From Symbiodinium sp. CCMP2592 (taxonomy: Eukaryota; Sar; Dinophyceae; Suessiales; Symbiodiniaceae), in NCBI GenBank assembly GCA_905221615.1, contig CAJNDT010000001.1:2221894-2285893 (forward strand): a DNA stretch of 64,000 nucleotides. Reading direction: 5' to 3'. Shown here in pieces: positions 23,320 through 32,512 of the stretch (the stretch's first letter is position 1; every line of letters starts with the position of its first letter). The notes beneath the pieces were generated by a model, which saw only the letters and a list, made by a program, of their open reading frames with translations, was not told the origin of the DNA and ran no database searches. The translations under genes and the position numbers were made by a program.

Positions 23320-23358
23320 GGGGGGAGAGGGGGGCAGGGGGAGGGGGGGAGGGGGGGG
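23320..23358. repeat. G-rich spacer at the centre of the inverted pair
   Basis: The spacer is 39 bp, almost only G with a few A and C, and separates the two 3' LTRs that face each other. No other sequence lies between the elements. It is the symmetry centre of a very large palindrome and a plausible point for an assembly or sequencing artefact. Confidence 0.75.
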
Positions 23359-23607
23359 TGTGCCGATACACCCCCAAGGGATACTCCTTGTAAGGAGGTG
23401 TATGACCAGTTTATTCCCTAAGGATCAAAGGGCAGCGCCCTGCACACGGACAGTAGTTGTTTTGTCTTGCTACGCAAGGAGAGCTTGTCTTGTCTCAATA
23501 TGGTAAAACCACTGTGAGCCAATGGGCAGCGGAATGTATATGTATGAGCATGCAGCCATTGCTGTAGGTACCTGTTAGAGCTACCCCTTTAGAGGTTTAT
23601 GGTTTCA
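23359..23607 (-). repeat. 3' LTR of copia copy B
   Basis: The LTR is 249 bp and the same length as the 5' LTR of copy A, with no differences seen. It reads TGAAACC to GGCACA on the minus strand. Confidence 0.92.
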
Positions 23608-23915
23608 AACAGACACTAATTTTCTTTTACCGAAAGCATGGCCGCACATTCACACATATACTGTTATGCCCACTGTCACAGTTGCGGAGTTTTGGACTCA
23701 TTATAAAAACAGCATATTATGTATGCTAGGTATAGCACTGAAGTACACTGCTGAGGAAACTCCACTCCTTTTGCGCACACACTCATGCATATTTGTCAGA
23801 GAGATCATCTGTACAAGATCAGGTCTGGTGATGTTCTACTACCGAATTATGCAGCCACTCATTGTGCTCTTGTTAGAGCCTTGTGATTCACTGTTGTGAA
23901 ACTCTGAGAATTTTC

Positions 23916-26900
23916 TTATCTCAGATTCGGATCCAGGTTTGGATCATAGGCTCGAGCGTAGACGTTCGGATGTGGCTCATCCGGGTCTGAGTGGTCTTCT
24001 TCGGAACTTGAAAAGATTCCGAATAATCTGTTCTCAGCCCTGGTGAAGGCGGCATCTGCAGTATCATATCCATGGTTGGATGTTGTCGCCTTTGGCTCGG
24101 CCTTTGGAGCAGCTTGTGAGCTGACTGGAGTTGCCTTGGCTTTTGCCGGTTGCGGCTGCTTAGCCTTTGCCCGTTCAGCCCTTCTTCTTTCAAGCTGTCC
24201 GTCTGAGGACGCCCATGATCTTTCACTTTCATCTCCTGAAGGAGATAAGGCGTGGGCATAAAGGCTATTCCAGTACTGTGGTGCAGAAGGAGTTAGGACT
24301 TCTTCATTGTCAGATTCTGATTGGTCTTCCTCAGAGCTTTGGTCGTCAAAGAGTGTCTCGAGGACATTTTTGAGATTGTTATTTCTTCGCTCTATCTCTA
24401 GTGAGGAATGGACCAATTGGTTAAAGACTGTCCTTGAGTCCTTCAGTGCCGTGAGAAGGATTTCCACTCTGGATAGAGTATCTTGGATCGTGTCAAGATG
24501 TTCCTTTCTTTCCTCCTTGTCTCTCTGGATAGAGCCTCGCAATGCTTGTGCGATTCTGAGGAGGTCTGTGTATTTCGCAAGAGGCATAGTTACCGTTTGA
24601 TTGTCATGTATGACAGTTGTTTCGTCGCCGCTTAAGTTCCTGAATAGGACTTCCACGACTGGTAGGAACTCCGTGCTCCACGGTTCCTCTTCATCATATG
24701 TTTCTACGTGCTGTAGCACGCGTTGTGTAAACTGGCCGGCTGCTTCTACCGTTGCATCGATAGAGCTGACGTGTCTTGATACTATGTTTCGGCACGTAAC
24801 GTTAATTGCCTGGCCTTGATTGGCTTCGTCAAGTGCAGCGTCTGCATAGGTGCAGAGTCCACTGTTGTGGGCTTCTCTAGCTGCCTTTCGTTGAATACGC
24901 CGATTTTGACCTCCTCTTCTGGTAGGACCTTTTGGTCTTGGAGGATCAGAAGGTACTGTTCCTTTCGCCTTCGGCGGAGGACTCTTAGGTGGAGGTGACA
25001 TGTTAGCCTTGTTAGGCCCTGGTGGCATTGCCTTGGGCGCTGATGACGATGCGGCACTTGGGAGTGCAGATGTACCTCTGGCCTTTGCCGAGGATCCCTT
25101 AGGGATCGATGTGTAGGTAATCTGCATGGCTTCCTCGGCCATTTGTGCATGCAAGGCATCCTGGAATAATTGTGTCATGTGAGGAGTGTTACTTGCATCA
25201 TCGTAAGTCTGGAAGCGCTCAATATCTCTTTCGGTGCCACGTGGTCGTGTATCACCTCTTTGGAAAGGATCATTCCTGCGAATCTCCGCAACTTGTACTG
25301 CATGGAGGCAGTTTTTGCACAGCACCTTCTTGCAGACATCTCTTGCTTGCTTAAGCTGGTAACAGCTGTCTGAGAGGTGGTAGACTTCGCTTCGGGAAGT
25401 ATGCCAGATAGGTCGCAGATCAGTTGTTTCTCCGGAATTAACCCTGTTGGGTCCTAAAGGTTCACGCGTCTGCGGTTCATCCTCGGGTTCGAGGAATGGA
25501 ACTCTTTGGTTCGCTGCTGCTCTTGATTTTGGTTGTTGGCGCTCCATACATCTGATAGGAGGCCTGGTAATCTGCTTCCACATCCAGTGTAAGCCCATTA
25601 GCAGCAGGAACACATTCCACGTGATGCTGAAGACGGAGAAGTCTTGCTCACTGGTTAGTGAGTCTGGAAGTGAAGTTTCATCAGTCTTGGTAGACTCTGC
25701 GTTTGCTCCACCTCGGTTGCGGTGTCCGAACCAGCCCGACAACCCCGCTGCTGTAGCAGCTGTTCTGAGTGCCTTGCCGCTCGGAGCAGACGGTGGACGC
25801 GATGCCTTCCTTCTTCTCCTCCGGCTGGAGGATTCGTCCTCTTGTTCCTCTTCATCTCTCTGAGCAGACATCAAGTTTGATGTTTCTCTTTCGTGTTCTT
25901 CGATGTCACTTTTTGTTGGTGACGGTTCTTCTTCTAGTCCATCCAGCTCTTCCAAAGACATGTTGAGCTTGTCAACAATATTGGTTCTTTGAGGCCTGGA
26001 CCTTGATCTTGGTAGATCTTGTTGTGAAGAGGACGATGATTCCTGGTTCCTTCTTGGAGGAGGACCTTCAGGCTCGCTGGGACGTTCAGGCTGTGGCCAC
26101 TCCCAGAATCTTCCATATCTGTGATGGCTACCTGATGGTTGCGATTTGTCGTACCAGCTGTTGCCGGATGAGTAAACGAATGAATCGTTGTAACCCCAGT
26201 ATTCAGCATTACGCTGCTTGTAAGCCTTTCGCTTGTCAGCGATCTTCTGGACCTGGGCATCTGACCGGTTGTGTTTCCCTTTTGTAAGGATTGGTTGTAT
26301 CGTGAAGCCCAATGGGCTATGCCAATCTTTGTCAGTGGGACCCAACCATAGGTCAAGGTTAGAAAAAGTTGAATAGTACTGCTTGACTGAAACAAACAGA
26401 CGGATATCAATATCCCTGTTGTTGTTCGTGTCCTGCCACATATCTGAGATTCGTTCCCAGTATGTTCTTTCAGCGGCAGGTGTGACCTCTCTTGGACTAG
26501 GTGACGCCGTGTGCGGCGTTTTACTCCAGTCAAGGATATAACTGTTGATACAGTCAAGGTCAGCAACTTTCTTCGCCGGGTCCGCCGGTAGACGATCTGC
26601 ACGTGCCAGTCTGTGCTGGTCGGAGTTGTTCAAGCAAAGATGTCGCACTTGTGAGTGCCTTCCTGCTATTCTGTTGAATGCTGCAAGTTTCTTCTCCAGG
26701 TATAGAGAAAACAAACTGTTTCGCGGGTGAACGTCTCCACCTTTTAAGGTGAGCCTCGACGCAATATTATTGAGATCTCCCGCTATCACATCCGGTTTAA
26801 AAGGGAGAATCTCGTTGAGGAACGCGTTCACCAGTTCGCGTCTCTGTTCTTCCTTATGAGTCATGAACGAGTTGAAATGGACGATCGCGATGGTGATGAC

Positions 26901-28151
26901 CTTGTAAGGCCCTTTTGTACACCACATCTCGTCAAGATCGTTAGATGCTTCTTGTGAGAAGATCTCTGCGTATGTCTCAAAGTCTTCCTCTGGTGGCTCA
27001 TCACCCTCGACATGGCCGTTCCATTCACAGAGAATCGGCGAGGGGTCGAGGTTCGACAGTGTCAGGCAAGCCTCTGGTGAGAGGTAAGAGCCATCAGTGG
27101 GTCCATCCTTGTCAGGATTTTTGCCCTTGAGTGGGTCATATCCGATAATCTGCATGAACTCGTCTCTCGTCATCCTTTGGCCAGAATTTGGGTGGACCCA
27201 TTCTTTTGCCTCTGGTATGGTACTGTGGTACCCGAATGTGAGGCGGCACACCGCACCGTGGCATGCCCACAGTCGCTTCTTGGTACCACCATTCTTAGGC
27301 TTCATTGTTCGATGACGGTAAAAGTGGTGGACGAGAGCGATGTCTGTCGTTGGGTCACCCTTGACTCCGATGTACATTGAGGGTGCCTCAGGCTCCTTGG
27401 GAGGAGAGTGGATTAGCATCCCTCTGTATTCGTGTTTTCGCATGGTTGCGATTGAGTACTCTGACGCAAGTGCTCCTGCCTCGAGTACGAGGGTAATATG
27501 AGCTGAATTGTTGAAGCACATGTCAATAAGAGGGTGATAATCGAATCCCTTCTCAGGTTTGAGCTTCTTTTTGGGATTCCCTGCGGGCACCGGCGCTCGA
27601 TCCATATTTCCCCAGTTGAATACCACTAGATTTAGCGATACGCTATCTGGGTTCGAGCCTTCAATGTATTCTCTCTTCTCATTGACACCGGCCATCCTAT
27701 TGCGAACTATCTCGTAATGTGCATCGAGCACCAGTTTGTCTTCGTGGCCAGTAAGAGTGAGAAAAGAAGCCGGGTGGCTTGTTCTAGAGTCCTTGATGTT
27801 GATGTGACTCTTGTTAACGCTCTTATATTCCTCCAGGGTTGGAGCCTCTGTGGAGCTGTCATACGTATTCGGAGGATTGTTCCTGATATCATCAAGGCTG
27901 TATGGATCTACGCCTGGATGGTCCTTTTCGAACATGCTTCTTGCGTGTTCGCAATACATGTTGATTTTCTGGACTGCCAAATCTACGTCCTCATGTGTGA
28001 GGATGGCCTCGTATAAAAACTGACGCTCATCTGAGGTCATTCCTGCTCTCACCTTTGGAGGTCTCAAGGCAATCGATTGGCAAGACGCACTCGCACATCC
28101 GTTGTTTACCCTGTGGGGTAAGTCGACAGTCTGCACATACAATCGTTCCAC
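23916..28151 (-). CDS. Large post-pol protein with endonuclease/exonuclease/phosphatase-like domain
   Basis: This open frame has 1,411 codons. The more likely start is the internal ATG at 28040 (codon 38), which overlaps the end of the preceding ORF by 14 nt. Between about residues 170 and 620 the motif order resembles the EEP nuclease fold: F-N-W-G-N (about 175), V-L-E-A-G (about 220), V-H-F-N-S (about 424), G-D-L-N-N (about 457) and W-H-S-P-L (about 612). A Ser/Arg-rich region and a hydrophobic segment that could span a membrane follow at about 830-853. Next comes a Cys/His cluster (Y-H-L-S-D-S-C, then L-C-K-N-C, about 920-950). The C-terminal third is Pro/Ala-rich with a likely coiled coil. 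EEP nucleases are typical of LINEs, not copia elements. The assignment rests on motif order and could be wrong. Confidence 0.6.
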   Translation of the reverse strand: MERLYVQTVDLPHRVNNGCASASCQSIALRPPKVRAGMTSDERQFLYEAILTHEDVDLAVQKINMYCEHARSMFEKDHPGVDPYSLDDIRNNPPNTYDSSTEAPTLEEYKSVNKSHINIKDSRTSHPASFLTLTGHEDKLVLDAHYEIVRNRMAGVNEKREYIEGSNPDSVSLNLVVFNWGNMDRAPVPAGNPKKKLKPEKGFDYHPLIDMCFNNSAHITLVLEAGALASEYSIATMRKHEYRGMLIHSPPKEPEAPSMYIGVKGDPTTDIALVHHFYRHRTMKPKNGGTKKRLWACHGAVCRLTFGYHSTIPEAKEWVHPNSGQRMTRDEFMQIIGYDPLKGKNPDKDGPTDGSYLSPEACLTLSNLDPSPILCEWNGHVEGDEPPEEDFETYAEIFSQEASNDLDEMWCTKGPYKVITIAIVHFNSFMTHKEEQRRELVNAFLNEILPFKPDVIAGDLNNIASRLTLKGGDVHPRNSLFSLYLEKKLAAFNRIAGRHSQVRHLCLNNSDQHRLARADRLPADPAKKVADLDCINSYILDWSKTPHTASPSPREVTPAAERTYWERISDMWQDTNNNRDIDIRLFVSVKQYYSTFSNLDLWLGPTDKDWHSPLGFTIQPILTKGKHNRSDAQVQKIADKRKAYKQRNAEYWGYNDSFVYSSGNSWYDKSQPSGSHHRYGRFWEWPQPERPSEPEGPPPRRNQESSSSSQQDLPRSRSRPQRTNIVDKLNMSLEELDGLEEEPSPTKSDIEEHERETSNLMSAQRDEEEQEDESSSRRRRRKASRPPSAPSGKALRTAATAAGLSGWFGHRNRGGANAESTKTDETSLPDSLTSEQDFSVFSITWNVFLLLMGLHWMWKQITRPPIRCMERQQPKSRAAANQRVPFLEPEDEPQTREPLGPNRVNSGETTDLRPIWHTSRSEVYHLSDSCYQLKQARDVCKKVLCKNCLHAVQVAEIRRNDPFQRGDTRPRGTERDIERFQTYDDASNTPHMTQLFQDALHAQMAEEAMQITYTSIPKGSSAKARGTSALPSAASSSAPKAMPPGPNKANMSPPPKSPPPKAKGTVPSDPPRPKGPTRRGGQNRRIQRKAAREAHNSGLCTYADAALDEANQGQAINVTCRNIVSRHVSSIDATVEAAGQFTQRVLQHVETYDEEEPWSTEFLPVVEVLFRNLSGDETTVIHDNQTVTMPLAKYTDLLRIAQALRGSIQRDKEERKEHLDTIQDTLSRVEILLTALKDSRTVFNQLVHSSLEIERRNNNLKNVLETLFDDQSSEEDQSESDNEEVLTPSAPQYWNSLYAHALSPSGDESERSWASSDGQLERRRAERAKAKQPQPAKAKATPVSSQAAPKAEPKATTSNHGYDTADAAFTRAENRLFGIFSSSEEDHSDPDEPHPNVYARAYDPNLDPNLR

Positions 28152-29391
28152 AGGAATAGCAAAAATAGCCTGTAGGCTGTTTGCAGAGATCGCAGAGAGG
28201 ATTGTCTGGTCGAGGCAACATTCGTATCCTTTGGTTAAGGCTCATGGCTGTCCTGCGTACTCCTACAAATCTCTCCTTGTTAGGAGGCGCAGAGGAGGAA
28301 GATGCTGACTCTCTGGGTCTGTCCCACTCCTCTTCGTCAGGAGCCTCAGAATCTTTGATCATGAGTGGACTTCGGATTTTTCGATTCCATCGACTAACCC
28401 AGATTCTTTCTTGCATTTCCTGTTGCATAGCCGGGTTAGACGGTGACTTCGAAATTCGGTGCTTGGTATTTTCTCGAATCCGAGCGCTGATGCGCTCATG
28501 TTCTCTTACGAGATCTTCCTCATCAGCAGGTTCCTCGTATTCGAGGTTGAGCTTGCTTCTGTTGACTCGATAATAGGTTTCTGTTTCAGGATCGAAGAGA
28601 ACTAGGAATGTTTCCTTCTCCTTTTTAGGAGATTTTGGTTTTCTTGGCTCTTCGTCTGAACTCTGAACATATTCTGTTTCAGGCTTTGGTTGGTCAAGTT
28701 TGACCTTCTCAAGTTTCTCTGTGATCTCTTTCGTGGGAGATTCTTTCTTCTCCTCTGATGCTGCAGGTGCAGAGTTCGTCTTGTGAGACGGATTAACATC
28801 AACTCGGAGTTCTGAGGATGACGAAGATTTTGAGCTCTTCTCGCTCTTCCCGCTCTTTCCGCTTGACGCCGTCTCAGCGTCTGATTCTTCGTCACAATCC
28901 TGGTTAGGATCTGGTTCCTCAGGTTCCGTCTCTGTTCCAGAAGATTCTTCCTTGGGAGGAATTACGTTGGCAGAAGTATCCTGGACAGGTTCTGGAGGTT
29001 TGTGACCTGTCGTTATCTTAAGAACTTCAGTGGCGCTTCTGGTGCCGTCGGAGTTCCAGAGCTGTCCCATAAGACTGTCCGGATCCTTGTCGGCCTCGGC
29101 CTGCCGGGCGAGCTTGGATCTCGGGTGGATCTCCTTTGCAGTAGTTTCCGTGTTCGGAGGTACTTCACCTGCAGAAGCGGTTTGCTCCTGGTTTGGAGCT
29201 GTGTCAGCCTCTGTATTTGGCAGAGAGAAAGACTTCTTGTGAGAAGATCTAGCCTTGGGAGGCTCTGGAGGCAGATTTCGCCTTGACATCTTGCGAAGTG
29301 TCGATTCGATCTCTTGCCGTAATTTGAGCACCATTTCTTCGACTCGTAAGTCGCTGACGGCATTTGTTCGGAGCAGTGGTCTGCCCACCAT
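28027..29391 (-). CDS. Acidic linker with C-terminal Cys-rich zinc finger (post-pol module)
   Basis: This open frame has 454 codons. A short helical region near the start (E-E-M-V-L-K-L-R-Q-E-I) is followed by a long Glu/Ser/Lys/Pro-rich, probably disordered stretch. Near the C-terminus (about residues 398-440) there is a Cys cluster C-D-L-C, C-Y-S-C, C-A-D-C, C-E-C that looks like a treble-clef or B-box type zinc finger. It overlaps the upstream ORF by 379 nt, but in the overlap this frame looks like real protein and the other does not. The join is more likely a frameshift in a longer polyprotein than two independent genes. One missing base near 29395 would fuse it to the upstream ORF. No family is recognised. 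Confidence 0.55.
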   Translation of the reverse strand: MVGRPLLRTNAVSDLRVEEMVLKLRQEIESTLRKMSRRNLPPEPPKARSSHKKSFSLPNTEADTAPNQEQTASAGEVPPNTETTAKEIHPRSKLARQAEADKDPDSLMGQLWNSDGTRSATEVLKITTGHKPPEPVQDTSANVIPPKEESSGTETEPEEPDPNQDCDEESDAETASSGKSGKSEKSSKSSSSSELRVDVNPSHKTNSAPAASEEKKESPTKEITEKLEKVKLDQPKPETEYVQSSDEEPRKPKSPKKEKETFLVLFDPETETYYRVNRSKLNLEYEEPADEEDLVREHERISARIRENTKHRISKSPSNPAMQQEMQERIWVSRWNRKIRSPLMIKDSEAPDEEEWDRPRESASSSSAPPNKERFVGVRRTAMSLNQRIRMLPRPDNPLCDLCKQPTGYFCYSCGTIVCADCRLTPQGKQRMCECVLPIDCLETSKGESRNDLR

Positions 29392-30839
29392 GGTCCGATG
29401 CTCTTGAGCTCATCGTATTGCGATGATACCCAGAGTGTTTCAGAGGGTGCAAATACGGCGCTAAGAGTACGGGCATGCACTACATCTGGTGTAGCAAACA
29501 TCCCCGCTTGCGACTGCCACATGTTTGTGACTTCGTTCACTACGTTATTTGCGTCGAATACTAGAAGCAGTGCCTTGTTGGCGCGCAGCAAAGTCGGATT
29601 AGGATTCGCCAGGTTTAGCGATGAAAACTGAACAGTGTCCCTATTGGAACGACTGTTTTCATTCACGAGAGCTTGAAGACCTGGTGAGGTCACCACCTGA
29701 GATAAGAGGTTTGATGGTACCAGACCATGCCTCAGGATTGAGGATAGTGCATGCAAGTCCGTGGCATGCATGATGTAACAAGGGTTGTTCTGTCGAACAA
29801 AATCTTCCATGCCTACGGGCCTTGGAGCGTTAGTGGAGAGACGCTGTGCATGAGACTGCACAGGATTGCTCCCCGTTGCCATGAAGTCTGAGATGGTCAT
29901 GTGTGACCTTGGCCTCTCTTCTTCAGGATCTGGTTCTTCAGCTCTTGGTAGAGTTCTTCGTGAGCCGTGTCCTCCCACTGCTGAGAGGTAAAGTTTGGTC
30001 ATGGTCATTACATTTGCATCCTGTGGGATGGTAACGGCGGCAACTGTTGTTTCAGCCCTGCCATCTTGGTCATAAACCATAGTGACCACGAACCTGGACT
30101 TAGTGTTAAGTAAAACACCAAGCGCGATCTCTTGTGGTGAATATTGTGCTAGCTGTGCATCGGCCAACTTGGACATGTCCAGAAGATAATTGTGTTGGCC
30201 AGAAAAGAGATCTTGGCGCTGATTCTGAAGGTGTCTTGTTGAGTGTGCTAACCACCTTCCGACCTTGTTGGTCTTGGAGAGAATGTGGAAGCACATCTCT
30301 GGTGAGAGACCTGTTACCTCTACCAGTCTTGGCACTGAGGAGGGATAGTCATATTCTCCAGATGCGTCAAGACTCACACATTGTTTTACCTCCTGTGGGA
30401 GGCCAGTCTGAAGGTGATGTGCAAGCATCGTACAAAACTGGCGTGGATCACGAGCGTGATTGCCCACGTTGTTATCCCAGTATAAAAGGGGACTGTTGTC
30501 CCATGGTCCTTGGAGGACTCCTTCGTAGAGCCTGACTCCATGTTTGGAGATTGGAGTGAGCTTTGCTCGACTCGCATGGCCACATCGTAAGATCAGGTCA
30601 GCAAGATCTCTTGGACGCGGATTGAACACCTGTTGGTGACCCATGTAAATGTACGGAGGCTCGTTATTTTTCTCACGTTTGTGAAATCGGTGTCCACCGT
30701 GTTCGGTGTGTCGACGTGATGCGTCCCGACGAGACTCGGGGTAAGAGCTATCCATGTGTGGATGTCGCTCATGGTACGCCTGTTCTGCCCTTGGTAGGGC
30801 GTATCCATCACGGCTACGGAAATTTGATCGTGTGCTCAT
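29013..30839 (-). CDS. Post-pol ORF with Tpt1/KptA-like ADP-ribosyltransferase-fold domain
   Basis: This open frame has 608 codons starting MSTRSNFRSRDG. Its coding character ends near 29396, and the last 125 or so codons look like out-of-frame sequence over the next ORF. Segments in order resemble RNA 2'-phosphotransferase (Tpt1/KptA): L-I-L-R-C-G-H (about 84-90, usual L-R-H), N-T-K-S-R-F (about 250), Y-I-M-H-A-T with I-L-R-H-G-L (about 353-371, usual H-G-T...GL), and L-L-R-A-N-K-A-L-L-L-V-F-D-A (about 415-430). Tpt1 removes the splice-junction 2'-phosphate from tRNA using NAD+. Some catalytic positions differ (the LRH histidine is Cys), so activity is uncertain and a general ADP-ribosyltransferase fold is an alternative. 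The start lies 225 nt after the pol stop. Confidence 0.5.
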   Translation of the reverse strand: MSTRSNFRSRDGYALPRAEQAYHERHPHMDSSYPESRRDASRRHTEHGGHRFHKREKNNEPPYIYMGHQQVFNPRPRDLADLILRCGHASRAKLTPISKHGVRLYEGVLQGPWDNSPLLYWDNNVGNHARDPRQFCTMLAHHLQTGLPQEVKQCVSLDASGEYDYPSSVPRLVEVTGLSPEMCFHILSKTNKVGRWLAHSTRHLQNQRQDLFSGQHNYLLDMSKLADAQLAQYSPQEIALGVLLNTKSRFVVTMVYDQDGRAETTVAAVTIPQDANVMTMTKLYLSAVGGHGSRRTLPRAEEPDPEEERPRSHMTISDFMATGSNPVQSHAQRLSTNAPRPVGMEDFVRQNNPCYIMHATDLHALSSILRHGLVPSNLLSQVVTSPGLQALVNENSRSNRDTVQFSSLNLANPNPTLLRANKALLLVFDANNVVNEVTNMWQSQAGMFATPDVVHARTLSAVFAPSETLWVSSQYDELKSIGPWWADHCSEQMPSATYESKKWCSNYGKRSNRHFARCQGEICLQSLPRLDLLTRSLSLCQIQRLTQLQTRSKPLLQVKYLRTRKLLQRRSTRDPSSPGRPRPTRIRTVLWDSSGTPTAPEAPLKFLR

Positions 30840-31063
30840 TACGGCACGATGACCAAACGGGATCAGGAATGCTTGGTTAGCTCAAAAGGCTAGTTGCTGT
30901 GAGGCTCGAGGCTGAAAGCGGCTGCGGATGGTATAGAACATAGAGTTCTCATGAACATGTCTGATCTTGATGAAAACGCAGCTTGCAGACACAAATTTTC
31001 TTTTAGACGAAAAACAGTCTAAATAGAAAATCCAGCACATGGTTGTGCTACCAGCAAACAAGA
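30840..31063 (-). other. Leader between pol and the post-pol module (copy B)
   Basis: This is the counterpart of 21695-21918. It holds the A-rich motif at about 30985-31004 and no gene. Several substitutions separate it from copy A. It could serve as a subgenomic promoter, splice or internal-entry region for the downstream ORFs, but no specific signal was recognised. Confidence 0.45.
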
Positions 31064-32512
31064 CTACCACCATGTTCCTTGGCAGTAAAATAATCGGTAA
31101 ATCTCTGTTGAGACATCAATTCCAAGGAAGGCTACCGCTGTAGCGGCATTCCTAAGGTTGTCTATGATCCACCGAACAGTGAAAGCTTTATGTTGAAGAA
31201 GTTCACGGAAGGGTGGATGAATGTCTGTTTCTGGTAAGTTTCCTGTTTCCAGAGCCTTGATAAGCTCATCAGGTTGTGCCGAATGCTTTGTTAATGCATC
31301 AGCTAGGCAGTACTTCGAGCTTACATGAGCTAGATCATCTAGAGATCCAGAGTTGGATTCCTTACGAAGCATCTGTATAAGATGGTGAGTTTCCTTTTGC
31401 TCTGGAAGGTGTGTCGTGCCTGCTGTTGTCACAAGATTGTTCGCATCTGTTCTGATATGTATAGGTACGGTCTCTGATGAGAGATCTGCCCAAAGTCCCT
31501 TGAGGAACAGGCAGGTACCAAAGCAACGCATCAGTGCGTTAAGCTCTGCCACTGTTGTGGACATTGTGGTTGTCGTAATCTTGTGAGACTCATAATCCAC
31601 CAGGCTACCTCTCGAGGATGTTTCCTTAATAGAGGATTCAGAGAAATCATTCTTCTTGGAAGAAGCAGCTGCTGCTGATTGTTTCATTCCTTTTAGCTTT
31701 GGATTTCGATCTTCAGCAAGGAAAATAACATGTGCTCTCTGAGATGATTTGTCATCATTGTTCCTGTAGGAAGCATCAGGGTAACCGAGGATTCTGAGAT
31801 TTCCTTTCAGCGGCCAAAAACGCAATTCTACTTCGGTAGACTTCAAAATCCTAACAAGTTTGTTCAGTTCTCGAATATCACCGATAGTAGGCTTGGCAGC
31901 CTTGCTTGCACACCTACTGAAGCGATAACAGATGTGGGCTTGAGTCCGGCTTTGTAGCCAGTTGATCTGTCCTAAAACACTTCTATAAGCAGTGTGCTGC
32001 TGTGGTGTGCATTGTTGCTCATTGTTGAGCTTCTTGTCAAAAACAATTTCTTCTAGAGCTTCAACAGCTAGGTTCTGATTTACTGAGATATGTGCTGGCA
32101 CTGATGCTGTAGCATCCTTCCAGACTAATCTCTGTCCTACAAACATGATATCATTCGTATCTTCAGAACCTACTGCAAATTCCTTTTTGATCGATTCAAT
32201 CACGGCCTTACGAAAGGTGTCATCACCGGCCATGCACAGGTCATCTACATGCAAACAGACTACTCCATGTACCTGTCTACCCTTGGCATTGTTGCCTGCT
32301 ATGGGATCTAGGAGATAGTCAATCGCTGATTCCATGGTCTTTGGCTGAGACTTCTTGAGCTCAGCATCTGCTGTTGCAGACTTCTTACCATACAGAACAT
32401 ATGTACAGCGATCCGCACGGGTTGGCACCAGGCCATAAGACAGGAGTGCCTTATCAACGATGTTCCACCATCTTCGAGGTGCATCGTTAAGTCCATAAGC
32501 GGGTTTCTTCAT
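31064..32512 (-). CDS. RT C-terminal half and RNase H of copia pol (copy B)
   Basis: This open block has 482 codons and matches the end of copy A pol residue for residue. It carries the RT catalytic V-D-D (in L-H-V-D-D-L) and RNase H acidic residues in G-Y-P-D-A-S, V-A-E-L-N-A-L and R-T-D-A-N-N. Its first ATG is internal. An extra C in a C run near 32530 separates it from the upstream block. Role: reverse transcription and removal of the RNA template. Confidence 0.9.
   Translation of the reverse strand: MKKPAYGLNDAPRRWWNIVDKALLSYGLVPTRADRCTYVLYGKKSATADAELKKSQPKTMESAIDYLLDPIAGNNAKGRQVHGVVCLHVDDLCMAGDDTFRKAVIESIKKEFAVGSEDTNDIMFVGQRLVWKDATASVPAHISVNQNLAVEALEEIVFDKKLNNEQQCTPQQHTAYRSVLGQINWLQSRTQAHICYRFSRCASKAAKPTIGDIRELNKLVRILKSTEVELRFWPLKGNLRILGYPDASYRNNDDKSSQRAHVIFLAEDRNPKLKGMKQSAAAASSKKNDFSESSIKETSSRGSLVDYESHKITTTTMSTTVAELNALMRCFGTCLFLKGLWADLSSETVPIHIRTDANNLVTTAGTTHLPEQKETHHLIQMLRKESNSGSLDDLAHVSSKYCLADALTKHSAQPDELIKALETGNLPETDIHPPFRELLQHKAFTVRWIIDNLRNAATAVAFLGIDVSTEIYRLFYCQGTWW

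Noticed and set aside
25600..25662. Reading the hydrophobic segment as proof of a retroviral-type envelope
   Set aside because: A single short hydrophobic stretch without signal peptide, cleavage site or glycoprotein features is not enough.
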